DNA of 64,000 nucleotides from Nocardioides cavernae. GTDB taxonomy: Bacteria; Actinomycetota; Actinomycetes; Propionibacteriales; Nocardioidaceae. Under the pieces are notes generated by a model. The model saw only the letters and a program-made list of their open reading frames with translations. It made no database searches and was not told the origin of the DNA. The position numbers and the translations under genes are program-made. The stretch covers positions 3,224,001 through 3,288,000 of the forward strand of contig NZ_JAFBCA010000001.1 of the NCBI RefSeq assembly GCF_016907475.1. Direction: 5' to 3'. Of the stretch, positions 32,711 to 41,922 are shown piece by piece (position 1 is the first letter of the stretch; each line of letters begins with the position of its first letter).

Positions 32711-34522
32711 ATGAGAGCCCTGGTGCGCGTGTCAGATGAGCTGGCGCACTCGCGGACGTGGGTGCTCGGGACTGCCGTGGCGCTCATGGTCGTCCAGCTC
32801 GCGTTCCGCACCTGGGCCGCCGCGTCGAGCTGGTACTTCCTCGACGACCTCGTGTTCCTGCGGCGTCACGCCGAGGCGAGCGACTGGAGCTATCTCGTCG
32901 ATCCCTACAACGGCCACGTCATGCCTGCCGCCAAGGCGATCTACTGGTTGCTTCGCACGACGGGCCCGACCGAGTGGTGGCCGGGAGCGCTGGTGGTCGT
33001 CGTCGGGCAGGCCCTCGCGAGCGCCGCCTGCCTCTGGATGCTCGTCAGCCTCTTCGGCCTTCGCCGGGCGATCCTGGTGCCCTACGCGATCTACCTGTTC
33101 CTCGCGATGTCCGTGCCCTCGTTCATGTGGTTCGTCGCGGCGCTGCAGCAGCTGCCACTGCAGATCACGCTCAGCCTCGGCGTGGGCGCCTGGGTGCGCT
33201 ACCTCCGCACACGCCGAACGCTCTGGCTCGTGGCGTGCACCGGTGCGCTGGGTCTCGGCCTGGCGTTCTGGCCGAAGGCGCTCTTCCTGCTGCCGCTCCT
33301 CGCGTACCTCAGCATCGCCTACTTCTCTCCCCTCGGAGTGCGACGTCGACTGCAGGGCCTGCGTTCGCAGCTCGTGGCGTTCGTTCCGTTGCTCGTCGTG
33401 GGCCTGGCCTACGTCGGCTACTACGTGAGCGTCGTTCCGGGACAGCTCTCCACGGTCACCGCGCGACTCGTGGGCGAGTTCGCCGAGACGATGCTCGGCA
33501 CCACCCTCATGACCGGTCTCGTGGGCGGACCCTGGCGCTGGCGGGACCCCGCCCCGCCCAACTCGTTCGCCGACCCCCCTCAGCTGGCGGTCCACCTCGC
33601 CTGGGTCGTCGTGCTGCTCGTCGTGGCGTACGCCTGGCTGCGCCGGCTCCGGACAGGACGGGCGTTCCTCCTGTTCCTCGGCTACGTCGGAGGCACGTTC
33701 GTCCTCGTCCTCGCCGGCCGCGCGACCGCCCTCGGCGCCACGCTCGGCACGGACGCGCGGTACCTCTCGGACATCCCCCTGATAGCGGCGCTCTGCCTGG
33801 GGCTCGCCTTCATCGACCTGCCTGACGCGCCCGGTTCGTCGGCCCAGCGCGAGAGGCCACTCGTCGCGGCCGTCCCGCGGCCTGTCGGCGTGGGACTGCT
33901 CGTCGTCGTCCTCGTCGGCAGCGTGGTGAGCTCGATCGGCTACGTTCGACCGTGGCATCGCGACAATGCGGCGCACGCTTTCTTCGACACTGTGCGCGCC
34001 GAGGTCGAGTCGCGCGGCCGGACCGAGATGGTGGATCGGGTCGTACCTGAGGACGTGATGTCTCAGCTGGCCGCGCCCGCCAACAGCTTCCAGTTCCTCG
34101 CGCCGCTCGTGACCGACGCGATCCACTTCCCCGACGTGTCGTCCGACCTCGCGATCGTGGGCGATGACGGCTCCTTCCGCCAGGTCGTGATCGATCGCGG
34201 GGTCGACTCTGTTCCTGGTCCTCTCGCCGGGTGCGGGTGGAAGGTGACGGAGAAGGGACGGCGGATCCCGCTCGCCGGGGACGCGTTCGACTTCGTCTGG
34301 TGGGCGCGCATCGGATACCTCAGCAGCAATGACTCACCCGTCACCGTGACCGCGGGGCAGAATCGGGTCCAGACGAGCGTGCGCAGCGGGCTCAACAACC
34401 TCTACCTGCGTCTGGAGGGGGGCTTCGACCACGTGACGATCGACGGACTCGACCCGGGGACGACGCTGTGCGTCGACACCGTCGAGGTCGGACAACCCGA
34501 GCCGGGAGCACCACTGCCGTGA
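32711..34522 (+). CDS. Polytopic membrane protein, GT-C glycosyltransferase-like
   Basis: A 603-residue protein with about ten membrane helices in the first 430 residues and a C-terminal extracytoplasmic domain. The first outside loop contains YFLDDLVFLRRH, an Asp-Asp pair in the position used by GT-C (PMT-type) glycosyltransferases to bind polyprenyl-phosphate sugars. The C-terminal part (VWWARIGYLSSND) is beta-rich. Start ATG 32711 has GAAGAGGA about 10 bases upstream; GTG 32708 is adjacent. It overlaps the acyltransferase as GTGA, so the pair is an operon. It corresponds in position to Rv0226c-like membrane genes next to DUF3068. No substrate can be assigned. Confidence 0.72.
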   Translation: MRALVRVSDELAHSRTWVLGTAVALMVVQLAFRTWAAASSWYFLDDLVFLRRHAEASDWSYLVDPYNGHVMPAAKAIYWLLRTTGPTEWWPGALVVVVGQALASAACLWMLVSLFGLRRAILVPYAIYLFLAMSVPSFMWFVAALQQLPLQITLSLGVGAWVRYLRTRRTLWLVACTGALGLGLAFWPKALFLLPLLAYLSIAYFSPLGVRRRLQGLRSQLVAFVPLLVVGLAYVGYYVSVVPGQLSTVTARLVGEFAETMLGTTLMTGLVGGPWRWRDPAPPNSFADPPQLAVHLAWVVVLLVVAYAWLRRLRTGRAFLLFLGYVGGTFVLVLAGRATALGATLGTDARYLSDIPLIAALCLGLAFIDLPDAPGSSAQRERPLVAAVPRPVGVGLLVVVLVGSVVSSIGYVRPWHRDNAAHAFFDTVRAEVESRGRTEMVDRVVPEDVMSQLAAPANSFQFLAPLVTDAIHFPDVSSDLAIVGDDGSFRQVVIDRGVDSVPGPLAGCGWKVTEKGRRIPLAGDAFDFVWWARIGYLSSNDSPVTVTAGQNRVQTSVRSGLNNLYLRLEGGFDHVTIDGLDPGTTLCVDTVEVGQPEPGAPLP

Positions 34523-35742
34523 CGACAGACTCCGCCACGCAGGTCGAGATCGCGCACGAGTTCCCCGCGCTCGACACGGTGCGCGCCATCGGCGCCATCG
34601 CGGTCCTGACCACGCACGCCGCCTTCCAGACCGGCAGCTACCTCGGCTCGGGCGCGTGGGGCACGTTCCTCGCTCGCCTCGACGTCGGCGTCGCCATCTT
34701 CTTCGTGCTGTCCGCCTTCCTGCTCGCGCGCCCCCACTTGGCCCGGGCCGCCACGGGTCGGCCGGCCCCCGACCTCGGCTCGTACGGCCGGAAGCGAGTC
34801 CTGCGGATCGCCCCCGCCTACGTCGTGACGGCAGTGCTGGCGCTCGCCGTGTTCCCGAAGAACGCCGACGAGGGACCGCTGGACTGGCTCTCGACGCTGC
34901 TTCTCCTCGACATCTACACCCGCGACAAGCTGCCGCACGGGCTCACCCACATGTGGAGCCTCGCCGTCGAGGTGGCCTTCTACGTCCTGCTGCCGCTCCT
35001 CATGCTGGTGGCGCTCGGGCGCGGCCGTCGCCGGATCCTGCGTCCCCGCCGCACGCTCGCCGTGCTTGCGACCATGGCCGCCGTCACCGTGTGGTGGCAC
35101 CTCGAGGGCACCCCCCTGCTCGATCCTCGGGTCCCCGGCGGCACCGGCCTCTGGCTACCCGGCTATCTCACGTGGTTCGCGGTCGGGATCGGGCTCGCGC
35201 TGCTCCACGTACGCCACCAGCAGGGCGTCGGCACCGTCGTCGAGCGACGGCTGGTCGAGCTCGGTCGGATGCCGGGCACCTGCTGGGTGCTCGTGGCCGG
35301 ACTCGTGCTCGCCGTCTCCACCCCGCTCGCCGGCCCGGTGCTCTTCGTCGCAGGCACCCCGTCGGAGACACTGCTGAAGAACGTCGTCTACTCGATCATC
35401 GGCGGGCTCATCGTGCTCAGTGGTGTCTTTGCCGACCCGCAGCGCGGATACGGACGGCTCATGTCGCACCCGGTCTGCCGACACCTCGGCCAGATCTCGT
35501 ACGGCGTCTTCTGCCTCCACCTGTCGATCATCAGCCTGGTGCTCTGGAGCACCGACTACCGTCTCTTCGGCGGCAACGGCCTGGAGGTGTGGGCGCTCAC
35601 CCTCGTCGCCAGCATCGCAGCCGCGGAGGTGCTCTATCGCGTCGTGGAGCGACCTGCCCTGCGACTCGGGCGCACCCGATCCTCCTCGTCGAGCCACACC
35701 CAGGCCGCCACGGCCGAGAGGGACAGCACGACCAGCAGGTGA
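34519..35742 (+). CDS. Acyltransferase 3 family membrane protein
   Basis: A 407-residue integral membrane acyltransferase (PF01757) with about ten helices. EFPALDTVRAIGAIAVLTTHA, DVGVAIFFVLSAFLLARP and HMWSLAVEVAFYVLLPL are the family landmarks; the His in TTHA and the Arg in KRVLRIAPAY are typical catalytic or core residues. It would move acetyl or other acyl groups to surface glycans or lipids across the membrane. The GTG start at 34519 overlaps the preceding stop. The last 109 bases overlap the 3' end of the aftD gene on the opposite strand. Confidence 0.88.
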   Translation: MTTDSATQVEIAHEFPALDTVRAIGAIAVLTTHAAFQTGSYLGSGAWGTFLARLDVGVAIFFVLSAFLLARPHLARAATGRPAPDLGSYGRKRVLRIAPAYVVTAVLALAVFPKNADEGPLDWLSTLLLLDIYTRDKLPHGLTHMWSLAVEVAFYVLLPLLMLVALGRGRRRILRPRRTLAVLATMAAVTVWWHLEGTPLLDPRVPGGTGLWLPGYLTWFAVGIGLALLHVRHQQGVGTVVERRLVELGRMPGTCWVLVAGLVLAVSTPLAGPVLFVAGTPSETLLKNVVYSIIGGLIVLSGVFADPQRGYGRLMSHPVCRHLGQISYGVFCLHLSIISLVLWSTDYRLFGGNGLEVWALTLVASIAAAEVLYRVVERPALRLGRTRSSSSSHTQAATAERDSTTSR

Positions 35743-38700
35743 GGCCAGGCCAGCTGACCGGCCCACCCCGCCGAGCCGCCCCACGGCCGCACCGCGTACG
35801 CCGCGTAGGACGCGGCCAGCGGAGCGCCGAGCCACCACGCCCCGGCCTCCGGCGCCCTGCGGTGGAGGGCCGCGGCCCCGGCAGCACCGACCAGTGAGAC
35901 CACCACGCCCGGATACCCCGCTACCACGCCGGCGACCATCAGCAGGACCGCTGCGTGCGCGATGAAGGGAAGTCTCCGGCGTCGCCCGGACTCCCGAGCA
36001 CCACGTCGCCCGCGGCGGACGGACGCCGCGACCACCAGCAGCCCACCGAGGGCAACCGCGCCACCGAGCAGGCCCGCGCGGTAGGTGCCGTCAGGCGCGA
36101 ACGACATCACGAGGCTCCCGGCCGCGGTCGTCGTCCACCCCTGGCGCCAGCCGTCGAAGACCTCCGGGACGGCCTCACGACCGTCGACGCGCGCGGTCCA
36201 GCCGGGGCTTGCGTTCTCTCGCGTCGCCACGTCGCCCCCGGTCGGCACGTCGACCCGACGCAGGACGGGGTCGGGCTGCTCGGTCGGGAGTGCTCTGCCG
36301 TCCGTCGGGCCCAGTGGGTCACCCAGGACCAGCACGTCGGGCACGAACGCGTCGGACGCCAGAAGGTCGACGTCGTTGACGCCCGTGCTTAGGGGAACCA
36401 CATCGCCCCGGCACAGGACCGCCTCGAGTCGCCGCCCGGCCAGCATGTCCGCCGGGCTGCCCACGACCCGCGTGGACTGGGACACCGCGTTGTTGCGAAT
36501 CGTGGGACCCGTGCCGCATGGAGTTCGGGCCGGCTCGTCAGGCAGGTCCAGAGGCAGGTAGGGGACGCCTTGCAGGACGAGCTCGCTGACTCCGACCGGC
36601 ACGCTCTGCGCGGCACCGTCGAAGCCCAGGTCGGTGGCCGGCTCGGCGTCCAGGACCCGGACGGTGAGCTGGTCGGTGCGGATCGCGTCGAACCGGGCGG
36701 ACCCGCGCTCCAGCTCGACCTCCTTCGTGCCTCCCGGCCACGAAAGCTCGACCCGCTGCGGCAGGCGAGCCGCGACGTCGCGGTTGACGCTCATCCCGAG
36801 GCCGGTGACCGTGCGCCGCCCCAGCCACGAGATCCGCAGCTCGGGGTTCAGCTCGCCGAGCGCCGCCGACCACGTGGTGCCTGCGTCTCCGTCCACGGCT
36901 GCGACGGCGCCCGCCCGCGGGTCGTCCACGCCGACCGAGGAGGCCGTGATCCGGGCCGGCTGGTCCTGCAGGATCACGTCGTCGAGGTCGGGTCCGGGGT
37001 AGGGGCTCACGATCAGGTGTGCCGGCACGGCGGTGGTGGCGTCGGACGTGAAGCGGCGGTGCACGTCGCGGGACTCCTCCTGAGAACCTGCCTTGTGCGC
37101 AGCACACCGGACGACGTCGTCCACTCGTGCGCAGCCGGTCCGGCCGTCGGAGAGGCGACGGAGCACGACTGCGTCGGGCTGTCCCCACTCCGGCGGCGTG
37201 GGCGGGACCACCAGGCGACGCACGACGTCTTCTCCGACCTCGACCTCGGCGAGCTCGATGTCGTTGCCGGTCCGCTCCGACACATCGGACACCGTCACCG
37301 ACGACGTCCCACCGGGCACCTCCACCGACCGCGCCTCCCCCGGTGCGAACCTCAGGGGTTCGCTCTCCCAGTCGGGCGTCGACACGACGAGGACCTCGTC
37401 GCCCGCGTCACCGACGCGCACCGTCACCCGGCCGACGTCACGTGGCTCCTCGAGCTCGATGCGCCACCACTGCGCACCCGGCGACATCGTCGCGGACCGC
37501 CAGCTCGTGTCCGGGTCGCCGTCCACAGCCGCTTCGGGGAGGGTGCCACGTCGGGTGAAGCCCAGCGCGTCGGGGTCGGCCTGGGTGCTCGAGGCGGTCA
37601 CCGACGCCGCGCCCTCCAGGTCCGCGACGGTGAGCCAGCGCGAGCCGTCCGCCACGGAGTAGTCAGGCACCCCGGACCGGGAGAGCTCGCGCCACTGCTC
37701 GTACGACAACGTCGGCGACACGGAGTCGTGGAGCCGGCCGAAGTTGCGCTCCACCGCCCGCAGACCGTCGGTGAGGACGACGCGGTCGGGTGGTGCATCG
37801 CCCCGGTCCGCACCCACGGCGAGCCGCACCGGGGAGGTGCCCACGACTCCCGCGTCGGCAAGGTCGAGGAGGTCCTCGGGCCCACCGACCACGACCGTCT
37901 CGGGATCCGCCGCCTCGGTGGCGTACGGCACCTCCCCTGTCACGCGATAGACCTCGACCGCCTGGTACTCCGTCTGCCAGCCGGAGTTGACCAGCGCCTT
38001 GCCCAGACGGCCTCCCTCGATGCGCGCCTCTCCACCGATGTCCGGCCCGAAGCCCACCGCCCGCACCAGTCCGGGCGTGTCGTCCAGAGCCTGGTGGACC
38101 AGGACCGGGTCGGCGACGTCGCGGCTGCGCTCGAGGTCGTTGCGTACCACCACGTGGGAGACACCGGCCCGGCGGAGGTAGCTCGCGAGCCCTTCGCTCC
38201 CCTGCCCCTCGTTGAGGCGTCGCTCGATCTCGTCGAGCATCCGGATGTTGCCGGCCGGGGTGAGCGGTACGGCGTTCCGAACGGCCCACGGGCTGCTCGC
38301 GAGCGCTTGCATGGGCTCGTCCCGAGGCGTGCCCCACACGTAGGTGCCGAACGACGAGCCGGGCACGAGGAGCGCCACGCCCGGGTGCTCCTCCTGGTCT
38401 TCCTCGAGCCACGCCGCCGCCTCCCGCCAGTAGCCGGGGACATCGCCGAACCCCTGCCCGGGTGTGATGCGTCCGACCCACGCGGGGGACGTCGATCCGA
38501 CCACGGCCACCACGACGACGCCGATCGCGAAAGCGATGTTGGTCCGTTCGGACACGCCCAGGCCCTGACGTGTTCCTCGAGCGGCGCTCCAGCGGGACTG
38601 CAGCTCCTCGAGCGCGTAGGCGAGCCCGACCACCAGTGGGAGCCGGAGCACGACGTCGAACTTGTGCACGTTGCGCAGCGGCGCGAGCCACCCGTCGAGC

Positions 38701-39731
38701 AGCGTGAGCAGCTGTGAGGCGAACCACCCCTGCACGTCGCCGTGGTGGCCCATCGTCACGAGCACGAGGCCCGCGAACACCCCGGAGACCAGGAACAGGC
38801 GGTGCGGGTTGCGCCGCAGCGCAAGGCCCGCCACACCGGCCGCCAGGACGACCGCGCTGTTGAGGGGTAGGTAGAGCGAGGTGATGAGGTCACGTCCGGC
38901 GCGGCTGTCCGGGTCGAGGTATGCCACCCAGTTGGAGGTGCCCCGCAGCGCGTCGGCCAGTGTCGTGGGATAGGTCGTCACGGCCGCGGTCTCGATGAAG
39001 TCTAGGAACGGAGGACTGTAGGCTCCGAGCAGGAAGAGAGGCACGAGCCACCACAGCGTGCCGAGGACCGTGAAGAGCGGCCACCACAGCAGCATCGAGC
39101 GACGGCGCGGACCGGGTTCGCGGGTGAGCAGCCAGAGCACCCCCAGCGGAAGGACGGCGGACGTCGCCGCCGCGTTGACGCCCCCCACCATCGCCACCGC
39201 CAGGGCGGCCAGCGCGGCCGCCCGGACCGGCGAGCCGCGGCGGCTGCCGATCACGAGCGGCAGCAAGACCCAGGGCGCCAGGGCGCTCGGCCACACCTCG
39301 ATCGAGCTGGGGCCCAGCACCGTCAGCATCCGCGGCGACAGGGCGAAGGCGAAGCCGGCGACGATGCAGGCCAGGTCGGATCGAACGCCCAGCGCGCGCG
39401 CGAGCAGAGCCATCCCGACGAGCGCCACGCAGAGCACGAGCGCCATCCACGACCGCTGCACGACCCACGCCGGGAGGTCCATGACGTAGCCCAGGGCGTG
39501 GAAGGGACCCATCGGCCAGAGGTAGCCGTAGGCCTGGTTCTGCAGCTGACCGAAAGCGCCCTCGGCGTCCCACAGGTGGGCCGCCCGAGCGAGGAAGTCC
39601 ACCGGCGAGATCGCCAGGTCGAGCTTGGTGTCGGCGACCACGAGCCCCGCGGACTGGGTCAGGGCGAGACCCGTCAGCAGCGCGCAGGCAGCAACCAGCC
39701 GCCAACCAAAACGCGAGCCCTCCTGGTTCAC
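35634..39731 (-). CDS. aftD: AftD-type alpha-(1->3)-arabinofuranosyltransferase homologue (DUF3367)
   Basis: A 1365-residue membrane protein, near the length of mycobacterial AftD (about 1400). The N-terminal GT-C domain has around eleven helices in residues 10-460; the first loop has DTKLDLAISPVDFL, the likely catalytic acidic region. SPRMLTVLGPSSIEVWPSAL and LRNVHKFDVVLRLPL match the family. The long extracytoplasmic part holds at least two F5/8-type (discoidin) carbohydrate-binding modules, near residues 760-850 and 960-1050, and membrane helices return at the C-terminus. GTG 39731 overlaps the methyltransferase stop as GTGA. AftD adds arabinofuranose to arabinogalactan or lipoarabinomannan from decaprenyl-phosphoarabinose; the acceptor here is unknown. 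Confidence 0.88.
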   Translation of the reverse strand: MNQEGSRFGWRLVAACALLTGLALTQSAGLVVADTKLDLAISPVDFLARAAHLWDAEGAFGQLQNQAYGYLWPMGPFHALGYVMDLPAWVVQRSWMALVLCVALVGMALLARALGVRSDLACIVAGFAFALSPRMLTVLGPSSIEVWPSALAPWVLLPLVIGSRRGSPVRAAALAALAVAMVGGVNAAATSAVLPLGVLWLLTREPGPRRRSMLLWWPLFTVLGTLWWLVPLFLLGAYSPPFLDFIETAAVTTYPTTLADALRGTSNWVAYLDPDSRAGRDLITSLYLPLNSAVVLAAGVAGLALRRNPHRLFLVSGVFAGLVLVTMGHHGDVQGWFASQLLTLLDGWLAPLRNVHKFDVVLRLPLVVGLAYALEELQSRWSAARGTRQGLGVSERTNIAFAIGVVVVAVVGSTSPAWVGRITPGQGFGDVPGYWREAAAWLEEDQEEHPGVALLVPGSSFGTYVWGTPRDEPMQALASSPWAVRNAVPLTPAGNIRMLDEIERRLNEGQGSEGLASYLRRAGVSHVVVRNDLERSRDVADPVLVHQALDDTPGLVRAVGFGPDIGGEARIEGGRLGKALVNSGWQTEYQAVEVYRVTGEVPYATEAADPETVVVGGPEDLLDLADAGVVGTSPVRLAVGADRGDAPPDRVVLTDGLRAVERNFGRLHDSVSPTLSYEQWRELSRSGVPDYSVADGSRWLTVADLEGAASVTASSTQADPDALGFTRRGTLPEAAVDGDPDTSWRSATMSPGAQWWRIELEEPRDVGRVTVRVGDAGDEVLVVSTPDWESEPLRFAPGEARSVEVPGGTSSVTVSDVSERTGNDIELAEVEVGEDVVRRLVVPPTPPEWGQPDAVVLRRLSDGRTGCARVDDVVRCAAHKAGSQEESRDVHRRFTSDATTAVPAHLIVSPYPGPDLDDVILQDQPARITASSVGVDDPRAGAVAAVDGDAGTTWSAALGELNPELRISWLGRRTVTGLGMSVNRDVAARLPQRVELSWPGGTKEVELERGSARFDAIRTDQLTVRVLDAEPATDLGFDGAAQSVPVGVSELVLQGVPYLPLDLPDEPARTPCGTGPTIRNNAVSQSTRVVGSPADMLAGRRLEAVLCRGDVVPLSTGVNDVDLLASDAFVPDVLVLGDPLGPTDGRALPTEQPDPVLRRVDVPTGGDVATRENASPGWTARVDGREAVPEVFDGWRQGWTTTAAGSLVMSFAPDGTYRAGLLGGAVALGGLLVVAASVRRGRRGARESGRRRRLPFIAHAAVLLMVAGVVAGYPGVVVSLVGAAGAAALHRRAPEAGAWWLGAPLAASYAAYAVRPWGGSAGWAGQLAWPHLLVVLSLSAVAAWVWLDEEDRVRPSRRAGRSTTR

Positions 39732-40468
39732 CGCTTGCGCAGCACGAGCACCAGGTTCCACGTGATGACCTCTCTCACTACCGGGACGTGCAGCAGCCAG
39801 CGACTCCACCATGGGTTGTAACGCGGAACCAGGTGCACCACGTCGGCATCCTGCTGGCTGCGCGCCCACCGCAGCCCGTCGGCGACCGAGACCGCGAAGA
39901 GGGACTCACCGAACTTGTTCTTGGGCTCGTGACCGTGGCGCTCGGCGTACCGGCGTCGGGCCCGTCGCCCACCCAGGTAGTGCCAGGGCGCGGTCTCGTG
40001 GCCGCCCCACGGACCCCACCATGTGGTGTAGCTGATGAAGACCAGGCCGCCCGGACGGGTGACCCGCAGCATGTCATCGGCCATCCGCCACGGCTCCACA
40101 ACGTGCTCGAGGACGTTGGATGAGTAGCAGACATCCACCGCCGCGTCGCGGAACGGCAGCTGCATGCCGCTGCCGAGGACGGTGCGCACGTCGATCGACC
40201 CCGTGCCGGCGAGCTCACCCACGTCGGCGTCGAGCGCGACGTAGGAAGCGCCAGCTGCCTCGAACGCCTGCCGGAAGTAGCCGGGGCCACCCCCGACGTC
40301 GAGCATCAGCTGGCCTGACAGGTCGTGGTACTGCGACACCTGCAGCGCGGAGTCGCGCGCAAGCGCAGTGTAGAACCGGGCCGGGTCGGGCTGCTCGTAG
40401 CGAAACTCCCGGAACAGCCGTAGCGACCGGGAGAGATCGGCGCGCCACGGCGGGGTCCTCGTCAGCAC
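39728..40468 (-). CDS. SAM-dependent methyltransferase of the aftD locus
   Basis: A 246-residue class I methyltransferase. Motif I LDVGGGPGYFRQAF is near residue 55, YVALDADVGEL near 76, AAVDVCYSSNVLEHV near 110 and RVTRPGGLVFIS near 132. The C-terminal part (NPWWSRWLLHVPVVREVITW) is aromatic and may sit at the membrane. It resembles Rv0224c of M. tuberculosis in type and neighbourhood. GTG 40468 lies 6 bases after a TAGGGT -10, indicating leaderless initiation, and the gene is coupled to aftD. It probably methylates a glycan or polyprenyl-linked sugar; this is inference. Confidence 0.85.
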   Translation of the reverse strand: MLTRTPPWRADLSRSLRLFREFRYEQPDPARFYTALARDSALQVSQYHDLSGQLMLDVGGGPGYFRQAFEAAGASYVALDADVGELAGTGSIDVRTVLGSGMQLPFRDAAVDVCYSSNVLEHVVEPWRMADDMLRVTRPGGLVFISYTTWWGPWGGHETAPWHYLGGRRARRRYAERHGHEPKNKFGESLFAVSVADGLRWARSQQDADVVHLVPRYNPWWSRWLLHVPVVREVITWNLVLVLRKR

Positions 40469-40474
40469 CCGCAG

Positions 40475-40506
40475 ACCCTAACTGACAAGTGACCCGACGG
40501 TAGGGT
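40475..40506. promoter_or_regulatory. Divergent leaderless promoters, two TAGGGT -10 boxes
   Basis: TAGGGT on the minus strand (40480-40475) is 6 bases before GTG 40468. TAGGGT on the plus strand (40501-40506) is 8 bases before ATG 40515. The two boxes are 20 bases apart, so the promoters are back to back. Confidence 0.55.
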
Positions 40507-40514
40507 TCTCGCCG

Positions 40515-41672
40515 ATGACTGACCACCAGGAGCTCGCCGGCCGACATGTCGCCTTCTTCAGCTGGCGCGACACCCACAACCCCGAGGGCGGGGGCGCCGA
40601 GCGCTATCTCGAGAAGATGGCGCAAGGACTCGTCGCGCGCGGCGTCCGCGTCACGATCTTCTGCGCTGCCCATGCGGCCGCACCTCCCGACGAGGTCGTC
40701 GACGGCATCCATTTCATCAGGCGAGGGTCGAAGCTCACCGTGTACTCGGAGGGGTTCAGCGGGCTGGCTCGCGGCCGGTTCGGACACGTGGACCTGGTCG
40801 TGGACGTGCAGAACGGTCTCCCGTTCTTCACCCGCGCCGCCACGAAGGCACCCGTCGTCGTCCTCGTGCACCATGTGCACCGCGAGCAGTGGCCGGTCGT
40901 CTACCCGGGGCTCGTCGGCAAGGTCGGATGGGCGATCGAGCACCGCCTCGCGCCGCGGCTCTACCGCTCGTGCCAGTACGTCGCGGTGTCGCGGGCCACG
41001 CGCGACGAGCTCGTCCCTCTGGGCGTGGACCGCCAGCGCATCGCCGTCGTCCACAACGGCACCGACCCCGTGGTCGCCACGGGGGTCGGGAAGTCGGACC
41101 ACCCGACGATCGCAGTGGTTGGGCGGCTGGTCCCGCACAAGCAGGTCGAGCACGCGATCGACGCGGCACTCGCCCTGCGGGCCGAGCACCCCGACCTGCG
41201 TCTCCACGTCGTGGGCAGTGGGTGGTGGGAGGCCGAGCTGCACCGCTACGCCGCCGACCGGGGCGCGGGCGACACTGTCGTGTTCGAAGGTCACGTGGAC
41301 GAGACTCGCAAGCACGAGGTCTACGAGCAGGCATGGGCGTTGGCCCTTCCCTCACTCAAGGAGGGCTGGGGTCTGGTCGTCGGAGAAGCTGGCATGCACC
41401 GGACGCCGACCGTGGCGTACCGCTCAGCGGGCGGAACCCGGGAGTCCATCACCCATGACGTGTCAGGACTGCTCGTCGACGAGCCGCACGACTTCGTCGA
41501 GGCCCTGCGGGACCTGCTCGCCGATGCGGAGCTGCGTGGACGGCTCGGGGAGGGGTCACTCGAGATGAGTCACCGGTTCACCTGGGAGCACGCGCAGGAG
41601 TCGTTCGCCCACGTGGTGGCGGCCGTCCTGCGTGGTGAGCGCGTCGACGCGCAGGACCCCGACGCTGAGTGA
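40515..41672 (+). CDS. Glycosyltransferase family 4 protein
   Basis: A 385-residue GT-B glycosyltransferase. HNPEGGGAERYLEKM near residue 18 is the acceptor-side glycine loop, VVGRLVPHKQ near 200 begins the C-terminal donor domain, and KEGWGLVVGEAG near 285 gives the EX7E catalytic motif. There is no signal peptide, so it works on the cytoplasmic side using nucleotide-sugar donors. It is comparable to Rv0225, which is next to Rv0224c. ATG 40515 follows a TAGGGT -10 by 8 bases. It probably builds the lipid-linked precursor processed by AftD and the flippase of this locus. Confidence 0.9.
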   Translation: MTDHQELAGRHVAFFSWRDTHNPEGGGAERYLEKMAQGLVARGVRVTIFCAAHAAAPPDEVVDGIHFIRRGSKLTVYSEGFSGLARGRFGHVDLVVDVQNGLPFFTRAATKAPVVVLVHHVHREQWPVVYPGLVGKVGWAIEHRLAPRLYRSCQYVAVSRATRDELVPLGVDRQRIAVVHNGTDPVVATGVGKSDHPTIAVVGRLVPHKQVEHAIDAALALRAEHPDLRLHVVGSGWWEAELHRYAADRGAGDTVVFEGHVDETRKHEVYEQAWALALPSLKEGWGLVVGEAGMHRTPTVAYRSAGGTRESITHDVSGLLVDEPHDFVEALRDLLADAELRGRLGEGSLEMSHRFTWEHAQESFAHVVAAVLRGERVDAQDPDAE

Positions 41673-41700
41673 TCGGGGCGGGTCGCGGGTCAGGCAGGCG

Positions 41701-41859
41701 TCACTCGACGGTGGTGCCGTAGTTGAACTCCGGCGTGTTGATCGTGCCGGGAGACTGCTCCGGCGCACTTGTCTGGCTGGTGACGACGCCCATGAGAGTG
41801 GCGACGGCCAAGCCTCCGCCAACGACGATGCTGACGATCGGCGCGATGATTGAACCCAT
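41701..41859 (-). CDS. DUF2613 small membrane/secreted protein
   Basis: A 52-residue peptide beginning MGSIIAPIVSIVVGGGLAVA. Ile/Val/Gly-rich residues 3-26 form one membrane helix or an uncleaved signal. A Ser/Thr/Pro-rich outside tail (SQTSAPEQSPGTINTP) follows. This matches DUF2613, represented by Rv0236A next to aftD in M. tuberculosis. ATG 41859 is supported by GGGAGGG about 10 bases upstream. The neighbours are convergent GT4 and the upstream GT-C-like gene on the same strand. The function is unknown, but the association with aftD is conserved. Confidence 0.85.
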   Translation of the reverse strand: MGSIIAPIVSIVVGGGLAVATLMGVVTSQTSAPEQSPGTINTPEFNYGTTVE

Positions 41860-41922
41860 GGTTCTGGTGACCCTCCCTAGACGATGCGAGCAAGATACCA
41901 GCCGGTAGTGACCTTTGTGCAA

